Source: Clostridium polyendosporum
GTDB lineage: Bacteria > Bacillota > Clostridia > Clostridiales > Clostridiaceae
Direction of reading: 5' to 3'
Assembly: GCF_018332455.1 (NCBI RefSeq)
Contig: NZ_BOPZ01000014.1
Location: 26,450-90,449 of the forward strand
Length of the DNA stretch: 64,000 nucleotides
Part shown: positions 36,210-47,092 of the stretch, in pieces
Numbering within the stretch: position 1 is the stretch's first letter
Layout of the letters: the number at the start of each line of letters is the position of its first letter
Made by a program: the position numbers and the translations under genes
The notes under the pieces: generated by a model
What the model saw: only the letters and a program-made list of their open reading frames with translations
Database searches by the model: none
Told to the model about the DNA's origin: nothing

Positions 36210-38063
36210 ATGATTAAGATTTCAGATGATATTTTATATAAAGTTGAAAAACCAGCCAGATATATTGGTGGAGAACTAAATCAGGTTGTTAAAGACCCAA
36301 GTATGGTTGACATAAGATTTGCTTTTTGTTTTCCAGACGTTTATGAAGTTGGAATGTCTCATTTAGGAACAAGAATACTCTACCACACCATTAATGAAAG
36401 AGAAGATACATATTGTGAAAGAGTTTTTGCTCCTTGGCCAGATATGGAGGAACAAATGAGAAATCATAACATTCCTTTATATGCTCTTGAAACTAAGGAT
36501 TCAATAAGCAAGTTTGATTTTGTAGGATTTACGCTTCAGTATGAAATGAGTTATACAAATATTTTAAATATGTTAAATTTAGCAGGAATAACTCTTAGGG
36601 CTTCAGAAAGAGGAGAAGATGAACCGATAATAATGGCAGGAGGTCCTTGTGCTTATAATCCAGAGCCGCTTTATGATATCGTAGATTTCTTTGAACTTGG
36701 TGAGGGAGAAGCGATGATGAATGATGTACTGGATGTATATAAAAAGTACAGAGGTAAAGGAAAGAAAAAAGAGTTCTTAAGGGAAATTTCAAAGATAAGA
36801 GGAATTTATGTTCCTTCTTTATATGACGTTACATATAATCAAGATGGTACTATTAAGGAATTTAAGCCTAAATATGAGGATGTTCCCCCAGTAGTTAAGA
36901 AAAGGTTTATTGCTGAATTTGATAAAGTCTCCTTCCCTACTAATATGATTGTTCCATATACTGAAATAGTTCATGATAGAATTGTTCTTGAAGTATTCAG
37001 AGGATGTACGAATGGTTGTAGATTTTGTCAAGCAGGTATGATTTATAGACCTGTAAGAGAAAAAAGTAGATCAATGCTTACAGAGCAAGCCAGTGCTCTA
37101 GTTAAGGCTACAGGATATCAAGAAATTTCTTTAGCTTCTTTAAGTACTTGTGATTATTCAGATATTCAAAGTCTTGTTACAGAACTTATAGCAGAACATA
37201 GTGAGCAGAATGTAGGTATAGCTCTTCCTTCTATAAGAGTAGATGCTTTTTCAGTAGATTTAATTAAGGAGATTCAGAAGGTTAGAAAATCAGGATTAAC
37301 TTTTGCTCCAGAAGCAGGATCTCAAAGAATGAGAGATGTAATAAATAAAGGACTTACTGAAGAAAGAATATTAGAAGCTGCAAAGAATGCATTTGAATCT
37401 GGATGGAGTACTATAAAACTTTATTTCATTATTGGACTTCCATATGAAGAAGTAGAAGATGCAAGAGAAATAGGGCTTCTAGCTGAAAAAATTGCGGATG
37501 AGTACTTTAAGGTACCTAAGAATATTAGAAATAAAGGGCTAAGAATAACAGTAAGTACATCAATACTTGTACCAAAGCCATTTACTCCATTCCAATGGGC
37601 AGCTATGGAAAGAATGGATAAAGTTCAAGAAAAGATTAATGCAGTTAGAGGAGCTATAAAATCAAGATCAATAAATTATAACTATCATGAGCAAAAGACT
37701 TCTTATATGGAAGGGGTATTTGCTAGGGGAGATAGAAAACTTTGTGATGTTTTAGTAAAAGCTTATGAAAAAGGAGCAAAGTTTGACGGGTGGTCAGAAT
37801 ACTTTAATTTTGAAATATGGAAAGAAGCTATGGAAGAGTGTAATGTTGATGGAGATTTTTATAATTATAGAGAGAGAAGCTACGATGAAATACTTCCATG
37901 GGATTTCATTGATATAGGAGTTAATAAAAAGTACATTGAGATTGAAAATGAGAGAGCAAAAAAAGCAGTAGTAACTCAAAATTGCAGAAAAGGATGTACA
38001 GGTTGCGGAATTGATGTAAACTTTAAGGAAGGGAAGTGCTTTGAAGGTGCGATATCTAATTAA
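36210..38063 (+). CDS. TIGR03960-type B12-binding radical SAM protein
   Basis: The radical-SAM cluster motif is GCTNGCRFCQAG (CxxxCxxC) at about residue 268. The N-terminal part (AFCFPDVYEVGMSHLGTRIL) is the B12-binding-like domain of this family, and the C-terminal tail has a Cys cluster, NCRKGCTGCGI. Length 617 is typical. The family is almost always paired with the next gene and sits before rng/rplU in Firmicutes; its reaction is not established. GGAGG precedes the ATG. Confidence 0.9.
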   Translation: MIKISDDILYKVEKPARYIGGELNQVVKDPSMVDIRFAFCFPDVYEVGMSHLGTRILYHTINEREDTYCERVFAPWPDMEEQMRNHNIPLYALETKDSISKFDFVGFTLQYEMSYTNILNMLNLAGITLRASERGEDEPIIMAGGPCAYNPEPLYDIVDFFELGEGEAMMNDVLDVYKKYRGKGKKKEFLREISKIRGIYVPSLYDVTYNQDGTIKEFKPKYEDVPPVVKKRFIAEFDKVSFPTNMIVPYTEIVHDRIVLEVFRGCTNGCRFCQAGMIYRPVREKSRSMLTEQASALVKATGYQEISLASLSTCDYSDIQSLVTELIAEHSEQNVGIALPSIRVDAFSVDLIKEIQKVRKSGLTFAPEAGSQRMRDVINKGLTEERILEAAKNAFESGWSTIKLYFIIGLPYEEVEDAREIGLLAEKIADEYFKVPKNIRNKGLRITVSTSILVPKPFTPFQWAAMERMDKVQEKINAVRGAIKSRSINYNYHEQKTSYMEGVFARGDRKLCDVLVKAYEKGAKFDGWSEYFNFEIWKEAMEECNVDGDFYNYRERSYDEILPWDFIDIGVNKKYIEIENERAKKAVVTQNCRKGCTGCGIDVNFKEGKCFEGAISN

Positions 38064-38748
38064 ATTTACTAAAGAAGACCAAATTAAGTTCATTTCACAC
38101 TTAGATTTAATGAGAACAATACAAAGAATCATTAGAAGAGGGAATTTACCTATAGAATATTCAAAGGGCTTTAATCCTCATATGAGTTTATCAATTGCTA
38201 ACCCTCTTTCTGTAGGTGTTTACTCTGCTGGAGAATATATGGATATAGTTCTTACAGAAGAACTTAAAGAAGATGAAGTAAGAGACAGGTTAAATGAAAA
38301 CTCACCTCAAGGAATAAAGTTTTTAGAAGTTAAAAAAGTTATAAATATACCAAATGAAAAGAAAGTTCCACAATCAATGGCACTTATAGATGCAGCAAGA
38401 TATACAATAAAGATAAAATACGATAATGTAGAAACAGTAGAAAAGGAAATAGAAGAACTTAATAAGAAGGATGAATGGATAACTACTAAAAAAAGTAAAA
38501 AGGGAGAAAAAACATTAAATATAAAGAATATGGTTAAGGAAATGAAGTATTGGGTTAATGATAATGTGCTTATTATTAATGCAATACTTAGCTGTGGAAG
38601 TAGAGAGCATCTTTCACCAGAGCTTCTTTCAAATCACATAAAGCATAATACTCAGAGGTCAAATGAGGATGCTTTTGTGGAGATTAAAAGGGAAGAAATG
38701 TTAGCATATAAAAATAATAAGCTTGTTCCACTATACCAGTATATTTAG
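38041..38748 (+). CDS. TIGR03936/DUF2344 radical SAM-linked protein
   Basis: The 235-residue DUF2344 protein that accompanies the preceding radical SAM enzyme, in some species fused to it. It begins VRYLIKFTKEDQIKFISHLDLM and has FNPHMSLSIANPLSVGV, both family signatures. The TTG at 38041 overlaps the upstream gene by 23 bases; a GTG at 38047 is a possible alternative. Function unknown; modification of tRNA or protein is a guess only. Confidence 0.87.
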   Translation: MKVRYLIKFTKEDQIKFISHLDLMRTIQRIIRRGNLPIEYSKGFNPHMSLSIANPLSVGVYSAGEYMDIVLTEELKEDEVRDRLNENSPQGIKFLEVKKVINIPNEKKVPQSMALIDAARYTIKIKYDNVETVEKEIEELNKKDEWITTKKSKKGEKTLNIKNMVKEMKYWVNDNVLIINAILSCGSREHLSPELLSNHIKHNTQRSNEDAFVEIKREEMLAYKNNKLVPLYQYI

Positions 38749-38766
38749 ATTTTGAGAGGAGTAACT

Positions 38767-40203
38767 ATGAGAGAGCTTTTTATAGAGAGAAGAGAAAAGC
38801 TTCTGAGAATAGCAGTTAAGGAGAACAATACTCTTTCAGAATGTTTTATTGAAGAGGAAACTAATGAACCTCTTCCTGGAGAAATATATAAAGGAGTAAT
38901 AAAAAATATAGTTCCAGCTATAAACTGTGCGTTTATTGATATTGGATTTGAAAAAAATGCTTATATGTACACAGACTCAACTATGAATAACATAAAAAAA
39001 GGTTATGAAATATTAGTAGAGGTTGTGAAGGAGCAGATTGGTACAAAGGGCGCAAAGGTTACACCTTTTTTTACTCTGCCAGGAAAATATATAGTATTAA
39101 GTCCAAAAAGAGAGGGAGTAGTATTCTCTAAAAAGATTTTAGATAAAAGTAAGTTGGATGATATAGAACAAGAGATAAAGCTTATTAATGGTATGGGATT
39201 AATTGTACGAACTAATGCCCAGCATGCTTCTTTAAATACAATAAAGGAAGAATTTAAAGAGCTTAATGAAATCTATAAGAAGATTGAAAGAGAATTTAAT
39301 TATTCTCTAAAACCTAAAAAACTCTACGGTGAGAATTCTCTTCTTAATAAGGTTTTAAGAGATAATATAAATAGAGATACCGGAAGAATAATAGTTGATT
39401 CTCTTAAAGATTTTAATATAGTAGAAAGTTATATAAATCAAGAAGAAAATATAGAACTTCTTTTACATAAGGAAAATAGAACTCTTTTTGACTATTATGG
39501 AATTGAAAAAGAGATATTGAGTCTTAGAAACAATAGGATAAATCTGAGATGTGGTGGACACATAGTAATTGATAAGACTGAAGCAATGTATGTTATAGAT
39601 GTTAATTCAGGAAGAAATACTACATCAAGAACCTTTGAGAAAACAATAGAAGAGACTAATTTGGAGGCAGCAGTAGAAATAGGAAGACAGATAAGAGTGA
39701 GAAATCTAAGTGGGATAATTGTAGCAGATTTCATTGATATGGACAAAAATGCCACTAAGGAAAAAGTTTTAAATACACTTAAAAATTCTTTAGAAGGAGA
39801 TAAAAATAAATCTACCGTATATCCTTTTACTGAGTTAAACCTAATCCAAATTGCTAGAAGAAGAAGGGGAAAAAGTATATATGAATACATAGAGGAACCG
39901 TGTTATCTTTGTAATGGTAACGGAAAAAGGTTAAAGTTTTCTTATATAACACTCCTTATAAGAAATGAAATTCTTAAAGCTGAAGGAGAAAGTTCTATAA
40001 AAGATTTTTATGTGGAAGTAAATGCAATGTATAAAGAAAGCATTACAGGAAATATGTTTGAGTTCCTAAAGGAAATAGATGGAATTAGTAGGAATATATA
40101 TTTAAATTTTGTTGACACGGTTGAATATTATAAGGTTGAGCCATTAATATTTAAAAATCAGATTGAAAATGTAAAGAAGTATATGGTCTCAATTAATAAT
40201 TAA
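38767..40203 (+). CDS. rng: Ribonuclease G/E family endoribonuclease
   Basis: Short RNase E/G (478 residues). The N-terminal S1 domain (GEIYKGVIKNIVPAINCAFI then DIGFEKNAY) is followed by GLIVRTNAQ, the catalytic core with YVIDVNSGRN and IIVADFIDMD (metal-binding Asp residues), and the zinc-link CYLCNGNG. The C-terminal scaffold of RNase E is absent, as in RNase G. GAGAGGAG precedes the ATG at 38767, so a TTG five codons earlier is not used. It lies just before the L21 leader. Confidence 0.94.
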   Translation: MRELFIERREKLLRIAVKENNTLSECFIEEETNEPLPGEIYKGVIKNIVPAINCAFIDIGFEKNAYMYTDSTMNNIKKGYEILVEVVKEQIGTKGAKVTPFFTLPGKYIVLSPKREGVVFSKKILDKSKLDDIEQEIKLINGMGLIVRTNAQHASLNTIKEEFKELNEIYKKIEREFNYSLKPKKLYGENSLLNKVLRDNINRDTGRIIVDSLKDFNIVESYINQEENIELLLHKENRTLFDYYGIEKEILSLRNNRINLRCGGHIVIDKTEAMYVIDVNSGRNTTSRTFEKTIEETNLEAAVEIGRQIRVRNLSGIIVADFIDMDKNATKEKVLNTLKNSLEGDKNKSTVYPFTELNLIQIARRRRGKSIYEYIEEPCYLCNGNGKRLKFSYITLLIRNEILKAEGESSIKDFYVEVNAMYKESITGNMFEFLKEIDGISRNIYLNFVDTVEYYKVEPLIFKNQIENVKKYMVSINN

Positions 40204-40277
40204 AAAAACCAATCCCCTTAAATTTTTTATATAAGTTATAAGTTAGTTTTGAGATGTTAAATCTTGATTCTAAAAAC

Positions 40278-40395
40278 CGCTTTACAAAGTATGCCGTATA
40301 TGGTAGAATGGCTTTTGTAAACCGCACACGAAAGGTTTTTAGTAAACACATTAATGTAATGTGTACCTGAAGTGGCGAGACCGTTATGAGGAGGT
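40278..40395 (+). promoter_or_regulatory. Probable L21 leader (autoregulatory mRNA element)
   Basis: The 5' region of rplU contains AACCGCACACGAAAGGTTT, ACATTAATGTAATGTGTACC and TGAAGTGGCGAGACCGTT, conserved-looking segments that can pair with one another (AACCG/CGGTT-type, and ACACATT around ACATTAATGT). This resembles the ribosomal protein L21 leader known in Firmicutes, thought to be bound by L21. A promoter probably lies just upstream (TTTACA near 40280). The identification is from memory of the motif, not from a covariance search. Confidence 0.65.
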
Positions 40396-40402
40396 GTTTT
40401 TA

Positions 40403-40714
40403 ATGTACGCAGTAGTTAAGACAGGTGGAAAGCAATTTAGAGTTCAACAAGGAGATGTGATCTTCGTTGAAAAGTTAAATGCTGAAGTAGATTCAACAGT
40501 TGAGCTTACAGAAGTTCTTGCAGTAGCAAAGGATGGAGAGTTAACAGTTGGTAAGCCAGTAGTTGAAGGTGCAAAGGTTGTAGCTAAAGTTGTAGCTCAA
40601 GGAAAGGCTAAGAAAATAGTAGTATTCAAGTACAAACCAAAGAAAGACTACAGAAGAAAAAATGGTCATAGACAACCTTACACTAAGCTAGTTATCGAAA
40701 CAATCCAAGCTTAA
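40403..40714 (+). CDS. rplU: Ribosomal protein L21
   Basis: Large-subunit protein bL21, 103 residues. The start [20 protein letters not shown] and the C-terminal [19 protein letters not shown] are diagnostic. GAGGAGGTG precedes the ATG at 40403; an in-frame upstream extension is not used. First gene of rplU-prp-rpmA. Confidence 0.98.
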   Translation: MYAVVKTGGKQFRVQQGDVIFVEKLNAEVDSTVELTEVLAVAKDGELTVGKPVVEGAKVVAKVVAQGKAKKIVVFKYKPKKDYRRKNGHRQPYTKLVIETIQA

Positions 40715-40717
40715 TTT

Positions 40718-41092
40718 ATGATTACAGTAGTAATTAATAAAAGCTCGGAATACATAGTTGGTTTTGAGATTAAAGGTCATGCTCTTTCAAGGGAAGAATT
40801 AAATTCTGCTGTTGGAGAAGCTTATGATTTAGTATGTAATTCTATTTCTGTACTTTCTCAAAGTATATTAATAGGACTTACAGAAGTATTATGTTTCAAT
40901 GTCAATTATGAGTTGAATGATGGTTTTTTATCCATAGATTTAAGAAGTTTGTCGAAAGAAGAGCTTGAAAAAGCACAGATTCTTTTAAAAACTTTTGAGA
41001 TTAGTTTAGAGAGCATTGTTCAAAGTTTAGATCAGAGTTTTGGAAGTAAGAAACGACGTGAATATATAAATATATTAAAAGAGGAGGTGTAG
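40718..41092 (+). CDS. prp: Ribosomal-processing cysteine protease Prp
   Basis: Small cysteine protease (124 residues, YsxB) that removes the N-terminal extension of L27. Catalytic His is at GHALS (His21), catalytic Cys at [11 protein letters not shown] (Cys40). The start lies 3 bases after the rplU stop with no separate strong binding site, so translation is probably coupled. Its substrate gene follows directly. Confidence 0.95.
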   Translation: MITVVINKSSEYIVGFEIKGHALSREELNSAVGEAYDLVCNSISVLSQSILIGLTEVLCFNVNYELNDGFLSIDLRSLSKEELEKAQILLKTFEISLESIVQSLDQSFGSKKRREYINILKEEV

Positions 41093-41096
41093 TCAG

Positions 41097-41396
41097 ATGT
41101 TAATAATGAACCTTCAATTGTTCGCTCATAAAAAAGGAGTAGGTAGCTCAAAGAACGGTAGAGACTCAGAATCCAAAAGACTTGGTGTTAAGTCAGCTGA
41201 TGGAGAGTTTGTTCTTGCTGGAAATATCCTAGTTAGACAAAGAGGAACAAAGATCCACACAGGTGCTAATGTAGGTAAAGGTAAAGACGACACTTTATTT
41301 GCAAAGGTAGATGGAGTTGTTAAATTCGAAAGAATGGGTAAAGAAAAGAAGAAAGTTTCTGTTTACCCAGTAGAAGTTGAACAAATAGCTGAATAG
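41097..41396 (+). CDS. rpmA: Ribosomal protein L27 with Prp-cleaved extension
   Basis: bL27, 99 residues. [20 protein letters not shown] contains the Prp site: cleavage after LFA leaves the mature HKKG start. GGAGG lies nine bases before the ATG at 41097; the ATG three codons later would also keep the site. Ends 10 bases before a strong terminator. Confidence 0.97.
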   Translation: MLIMNLQLFAHKKGVGSSKNGRDSESKRLGVKSADGEFVLAGNILVRQRGTKIHTGANVGKGKDDTLFAKVDGVVKFERMGKEKKKVSVYPVEVEQIAE

Positions 41397-41406
41397 TTTT
41401 TAATAT

Positions 41407-41437
41407 AAAAGCACCCTTATATTAAGGGTGCTTTTTT
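41407..41437 (+). terminator. Terminator of the rplU-prp-rpmA operon
   Basis: AAAAGCACCCTT pairs with AAGGGTGCTTTT, then TTT. Confidence 0.92.
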
Positions 41438-41620
41438 AGAGTGTTAAAGACAAACTATTTTGAACTTTATAAGAATTTATATTAAGTCTATCTTATAGGT
41501 AACTTAATATAGTTTTTATGACAATATAAATTGAAATATATTTTTTATTTTTCTTTTTTATTGGTATATGTTACCATATTAATAAGATTAAATAAAGTTA
41601 CTACTGTAAATAATATAGGT

Positions 41621-41796
41621 AAAGATACATAAGTTCAATTCTTAGTGAATTTTGTATAATAAAGCTTACCAGGCATTTTGTCTGCTTAGTTTTAGCTAGA
41701 CTTCACTTTGTTAAGTAGTTGCAATAGTCTTGGTTTTAAATGCTTTTGCCAAAATTCTAAATTTAATTATGAAATTATGTATCAATATACATAGAT
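41621..41796 (+). repeat. Repeat B, copy 5, carrying a nested repeat A
   Basis: The left end AAAGATACATAAGTTCAATTC and right end AATTATGAAATTATGTATCAATA match the outer parts of repeat B; repeat A copy 9 lies between them in reverse orientation. Confidence 0.65.
41655..41724 (-). repeat. Repeat A, copy 9, reverse orientation inside repeat B
   Basis: Read on the minus strand it gives TTAACAAAGTGAAGTCTAGC then TAAAACTAAGCAGAC and ATGCCTGGTAAGCTTTATT, clearly repeat A. This is upstream of obgE, not at a gene end. Confidence 0.75.
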
Positions 41797-41811
41797 AAGG
41801 TAAGGTGATGA

Positions 41812-43101
<1,290 letters not shown>

Positions 43102-43115
43102 TTTGGAGGTAACAC

Positions 43116-43421
43116 ATGATAACAAGTAAACAAAGAGCCTATTTAAGATCTTTAGCAAATGGAATAGAGTCTATATTTCAGCTTGGAAAAAATGGAATAG
43201 AAGAACCATTTTTAAATCAAATAGAAAGTGCTCTTGAAGCTAGAGAACTTATCAAAATAACAGTTTTAGAGAATAGTGGATACGGAACAAGAGAAGCCTC
43301 AGATATTATATGTGAGAAACTTGGGTGTGAGGGAATTCAAGCCATTGGAAGTAAAATGGTTTTATATAAAAAATCATTGAAAAAACCTAAGATTGAGTTA
43401 CCTGTTGAAAAGAAAAAGTAG
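43116..43421 (+). CDS. yhbY: YhbY family RNA-binding protein (CRM domain)
   Basis: 101 residues forming one CRM domain: LTSKQRAYLRSLAN-type start (ITSKQRAYLRSLANGIESIF), QLGKNGIE and the RNA-binding loop ENSGYGTREASD. YhbY binds pre-50S particles. It is between obgE and nadD, the usual order. Confidence 0.93.
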   Translation: MITSKQRAYLRSLANGIESIFQLGKNGIEEPFLNQIESALEARELIKITVLENSGYGTREASDIICEKLGCEGIQAIGSKMVLYKKSLKKPKIELPVEKKK

Positions 43422-43430
43422 AGTATAATC

Positions 43431-44066
43431 ATGAAAAAAGTAGGCATATTTGGTGGAACTTTTGACCCTATTCACATAGGACATCTGTATATTGCCTGTG
43501 AAGCACAAAGAGAGCTAGGGTTAGATGAATTAGTTTTTATGCCCAGTGGGAATCCTCCTCATAAGCAAAATAAGGAAATAACTTATGGACATATAAGATA
43601 TGAGATGGTTAGTATAGCTATTAATGAATATCCTAATTTTAAAGTTAGTGACTTCGAGGTAAATAAAAAAGATTTAAGTTATACCTTTGAAACACTAGAG
43701 TATATTAAAGGACAGTTTGATGAAGCTGAGCTCTATTTTATTACAGGAGCAGATTGTCTGATTGATATAGACAAGTGGAAAAATGTTAATAGGATTCTAG
43801 AGCTAAGTAATTTTGTAGTATTTAGTAGGCCAGGATATTCAAAAGATAAGCTCTTAAAGCAAAAAGAGAAAGTAGAAAGTAAGTATAATAAACAAATAAT
43901 CCTTTTAGATCTTCTACATATTGAAATTTCTTCTAGTCTTATAAGAGAAAGAATTAAAAAGGGCTGGTGTGTTGAATTTTTTCTTCCATCAGGTGTTAAT
44001 AGATTTATAAAGGAACTGAATCTTTATGGTTGGGGGGAAAATATATGTGGACATATGAAGAAATAG
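43431..44066 (+). CDS. nadD: Nicotinate-nucleotide adenylyltransferase
   Basis: NAD biosynthesis enzyme (211 residues) joining nicotinate mononucleotide and ATP. GIFGGTFDPIHIGHLYIA carries the nucleotidyl-transferase HxGH motif, and ISSSLIRERIKKG the second (SxxxR) motif. It overlaps yqeK by 22 bases. Confidence 0.95.
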   Translation: MKKVGIFGGTFDPIHIGHLYIACEAQRELGLDELVFMPSGNPPHKQNKEITYGHIRYEMVSIAINEYPNFKVSDFEVNKKDLSYTFETLEYIKGQFDEAELYFITGADCLIDIDKWKNVNRILELSNFVVFSRPGYSKDKLLKQKEKVESKYNKQIILLDLLHIEISSSLIRERIKKGWCVEFFLPSGVNRFIKELNLYGWGENICGHMKK

Positions 44067-44626
44067 ATAAATATCTAAGATGTCATCTTACTGAAGATAG
44101 AGTGAAGCATAGTTTAGGAGTAGTAGAAACTGCTGAAAAATTAGCGGAGCTCTATGGAGTTAGTAAAGAAAAAGCAAAATTAGCTGCCTTAATTCATGAT
44201 TGTGCAAAAAATATGAGAATAGATAGACAACTTTCTCTATTAAAAGATAATGGTATACTTATAGATGAAGTAAGCGAAAATTCTCCTCAAGTTCTGCATG
44301 GAAAAGTTGGTGCTATAATAGGAAAAAATCTTATGGGAATCGAAGATGAGGAAATTTTAAGCGCTGTTGAGTTTCATACTACTGGTAAAAAAGATATGTC
44401 TATATTAGAAAAAATCATTTACATAGCAGATTATATTGAACCCAATAGAGAATACCCTGGGATTAAAGAACTTAGAGAAATAACCTTTAAAAACTTAGAT
44501 GAAGGGGTAATAAAGGGTTTTAATAATACAATAACCCATGTTATAAAACTTGGTCAACTTATACATCCTCTAACTATAGAGGCAAGAAATGATTTGCTTT
44601 TAAAAAATAAAGAAAAAAATAGTTAA
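44045..44626 (+). CDS. yqeK: HD-domain hydrolase YqeK (Ap4A hydrolase family)
   Basis: HD phosphohydrolase (193 residues). His in RVKHSLGVVETAE, the paired HD in LAALIHDCAKN, then VLHGKVGA and VEFHTTG supply the metal site. YqeK proteins hydrolyse Ap4A symmetrically. The ATG at 44045 follows a GGGGGG site inside the nadD tail, so the two are translationally coupled. Confidence 0.92.
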   Translation: MWTYEEIDKYLRCHLTEDRVKHSLGVVETAEKLAELYGVSKEKAKLAALIHDCAKNMRIDRQLSLLKDNGILIDEVSENSPQVLHGKVGAIIGKNLMGIEDEEILSAVEFHTTGKKDMSILEKIIYIADYIEPNREYPGIKELREITFKNLDEGVIKGFNNTITHVIKLGQLIHPLTIEARNDLLLKNKEKNS

Positions 44627-44640
44627 AAGAAGGTGTAGAA

Positions 44641-45879
44641 ATGGGTATAAAGGGGTCTAAAAATAATAAGCTTAAGAGAAGCATTTTTTTGCTTCTCCTC
44701 ATTCTTTTTCTTGTAGCACTTGGTACAGGAGCTTTTTTTTACAATTATATTGGAAAATTTAGTAAAAATTATAATGGTCAAGAATTAAAAAATAAGGATA
44801 TTGACTCTACCGTTAATGTCCTAGTACTTGGGATGGATATTGGGGATCCCAAACAAATGAATAATAAATCTGTTCAAAGAACTGATACAATGATAGTTAT
44901 ACACTATGAACCGAATGAGAAGAAAGCAATTTTAGTGTCAATTCCTAGAGATATACTTATTAATATAAATAAGTCTGAGCAAAAAATTAATAATGCTTAT
45001 GCTTTAGGGGGAGATCAGGGTGTTAAAACAGCAGTAGAAAGTATTATAGATACACCAATAGATTATATAGTTAAAGTAGATTATGAGGGATTTAGAGGGC
45101 TAATTGATGCCATAGGTGGCGTAGAAATGACTATAGATAGAGATATGTATTATGACGATAATGAACAAAATCTTCATATAAGATTTAAAAAAGGTGAAAC
45201 TGTACTTCTAGATGGAGAGAAAGCAGAAGAATTTTTTAGATGGAGAAAGAATAATGATGGAACTGGGTTTCCAAATGGAGATTTAGATAGAATTGAAAAT
45301 CAGCACAAATTTATTTCAAAGCTAATTGATAAGAGCACATCAGTTTCCATATTACCTAAAGTAGGAAAACTATTAAATATATTGCCTAAGTATATAGAAA
45401 CAGATATGCCGCCTAAAAACATAATGAGTTATGGATTGTCTTTTTTAAACATTAATAACAATGATGTGAAAATGTTTACGATTAAAGGTATACCTAAGGA
45501 TATAAATAAAGTATCATATTTAATATATGATAACGAAAATAATGATGATATTTTAGCTGCTATTAACAGTGATACATCAGCAGCTTCATATTTTACAAAG
45601 AAGAACCTAAAGATTAAAATACTAAATGCCACAAGAATTTATGGATTAGCAGCTAATTGTGCAAAAGAACTTGAAAAAAAGGGATATAAAAATATAGTAA
45701 CAGGTAATGCATATGAAACATCAAAAAGTGAAATACAGCTTAAGGACAAACAATTACGGAGTATTATTACTAATGACATAAAGATAGGAAAAGTTACGTC
45801 TATTTCTAAAAAAGATGAGGATTCTGATATAATAATTATATTGGGAAGAGACTACAAAAAATTTGGGGAAGAGCAGTAA
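44641..45879 (+). CDS. LytR-CpsA-Psr (LCP) family phosphotransferase
   Basis: A membrane-anchored ligase (412 residues) that attaches polymers to peptidoglycan. The helix SIFLLLLILFLVALGTGAFF is followed by the LCP core: VNVLVLGMDIGD, RTDTMIVIHYEP, LVSIPRDILININ and EEFFRWRKNN, with the pyrophosphate-binding Arg residues. A C-terminal LytR_C-like domain (KIKILNATRIYGLAANCAKE) follows. GAAGGTG precedes the ATG. In most clostridia rsfS comes next; here it does not. Confidence 0.92.
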   Translation: MGIKGSKNNKLKRSIFLLLLILFLVALGTGAFFYNYIGKFSKNYNGQELKNKDIDSTVNVLVLGMDIGDPKQMNNKSVQRTDTMIVIHYEPNEKKAILVSIPRDILININKSEQKINNAYALGGDQGVKTAVESIIDTPIDYIVKVDYEGFRGLIDAIGGVEMTIDRDMYYDDNEQNLHIRFKKGETVLLDGEKAEEFFRWRKNNDGTGFPNGDLDRIENQHKFISKLIDKSTSVSILPKVGKLLNILPKYIETDMPPKNIMSYGLSFLNINNNDVKMFTIKGIPKDINKVSYLIYDNENNDDILAAINSDTSAASYFTKKNLKIKILNATRIYGLAANCAKELEKKGYKNIVTGNAYETSKSEIQLKDKQLRSIITNDIKIGKVTSISKKDEDSDIIIILGRDYKKFGEEQ

Positions 45880-45955
45880 TTGATTTTATATTATAGAAAT
45901 ACAAAAGTAATTAATTAATTTTAATATAAAAACAATAGTAAGTAGGGAGGCATGC

Positions 45956-46855
45956 ATGAGTTACTTAAGAGAAAAAATTCCAACAGAGTATGATGGTAGA
46001 AAAATAAGGGATTTTCTAAAAGAAAAATTAAACCTTTCAACAAGATTAATAAGAGGGGCAGCATTAGATAAAAGAATAAAGGTTAATGGTGCTGCTGTAA
46101 AGATGAATTTTATACTTAAAGAAAATGATAATATAGAGATTAAGGTTTCTAAGGATGAGAGCCAGAACATTAAGCCAGAAAAAATAAATTTAGATATAGT
46201 ATATGAAGATGAAGATATACTTGTTTTAAATAAAAAACCTTTTATGGTAGTTCACCCCACAAAGAGTCATCAAAGTGGTACTTTAGCTAACGGTGTTTTA
46301 TATTACTTTAATGAAACAAACCAAAATTGTATTGTTAGATTAGTAAGTAGATTAGATATGAATACATCAGGTTTGATAGTTATAGCTAAGAATCAATATG
46401 CTCACATGGCTCTATCTAATGAAATGCAGAGTAGTGATAGTTTTCAAAAAAGGTATTTAGCTATAGTACATGGAAATCTTAAGGAACGGGAAGGAACAAT
46501 TGACCTTCCAATATATAGACCACAAGTAGAGTCTATTAAAAGGGTTGTTGATGATAGAGGACAGAGAAGCATTACTCACTATAAGGTAGTTGATCGTTTT
46601 AAAGATGCTGATTTAGTAGAGTGTCTTCTTGAGACAGGAAGAACGCATCAAATAAGAGTACATTTAAGCCATTTAGGACATCCTATCTTTGGCGATTCCT
46701 TATACGGACAAGAAGATAGTGAATATATTTTAAGACAGGCTCTTCATGCTTATGGACTTGATTTTAAAAGTCCAAGAATAAAGAATACATTATCGTTAAG
46801 AGCAGATCTTCCAGAAGATATGAAAAAGTTAATAGAAGTTTTAAAGAAAAAATAA
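45956..46855 (+). CDS. RluA-family pseudouridine synthase (RluD-like)
   Basis: 299 residues with an N-terminal S4 RNA-binding domain (YDGRKIRDFLKEKLNLSTRL) and the RluA catalytic core: LVSRLDMNTSGLIVIAKN holds the catalytic Asp, and ETGRTHQIRVHLSHLGHPIFG the second motif. Modifies rRNA or tRNA uridine; RluD-type is likeliest from the S4 domain. GGAGG precedes the ATG. Single-gene unit. Confidence 0.92.
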   Translation: MSYLREKIPTEYDGRKIRDFLKEKLNLSTRLIRGAALDKRIKVNGAAVKMNFILKENDNIEIKVSKDESQNIKPEKINLDIVYEDEDILVLNKKPFMVVHPTKSHQSGTLANGVLYYFNETNQNCIVRLVSRLDMNTSGLIVIAKNQYAHMALSNEMQSSDSFQKRYLAIVHGNLKEREGTIDLPIYRPQVESIKRVVDDRGQRSITHYKVVDRFKDADLVECLLETGRTHQIRVHLSHLGHPIFGDSLYGQEDSEYILRQALHAYGLDFKSPRIKNTLSLRADLPEDMKKLIEVLKKK

Positions 46856-46889
46856 AACTGAAACCATTGAATCTTTTAGCTTGGGTTAG

Positions 46890-46925
46890 GTTTCATTTCG
46901 TGAAATGACAGCATATAAAAAGGAT
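46890..46925 (-). repeat. Repeat A fragment, reverse orientation
   Basis: TTTCATTTCGTGAAATGACA then GCATATAAAAAGG is the reverse complement of the block at 14505-14535. Only the left hairpin is present. Confidence 0.5.
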
Positions 46926-46988
46926 TGTGATAAAAGTAGTTTTAGTTTTAGATGAAACTTTAGCTAAGCCATTTGCAACAATATTAAG

Positions 46989-47034
46989 TTTAGTTAGAAA
47001 AGCCAGCATTGATATCTCAATACTGGCTTTTTTA
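46989..47034. repeat. Repeat C, copy 2 (hairpin terminator)
   Basis: TTTAGTTAGAAAAGCCAGCA then TTGATATCTCAATACTGGC and TTTTTT. Same block as 14458-14514; sits between convergent genes and terminates the pseudouridine synthase gene. Confidence 0.75.
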
Positions 47035-47092
47035 TAAACTTATAGGATTAGATACTTTTGTCTCAATAAATTCTATCGATAGTATGATAGAG

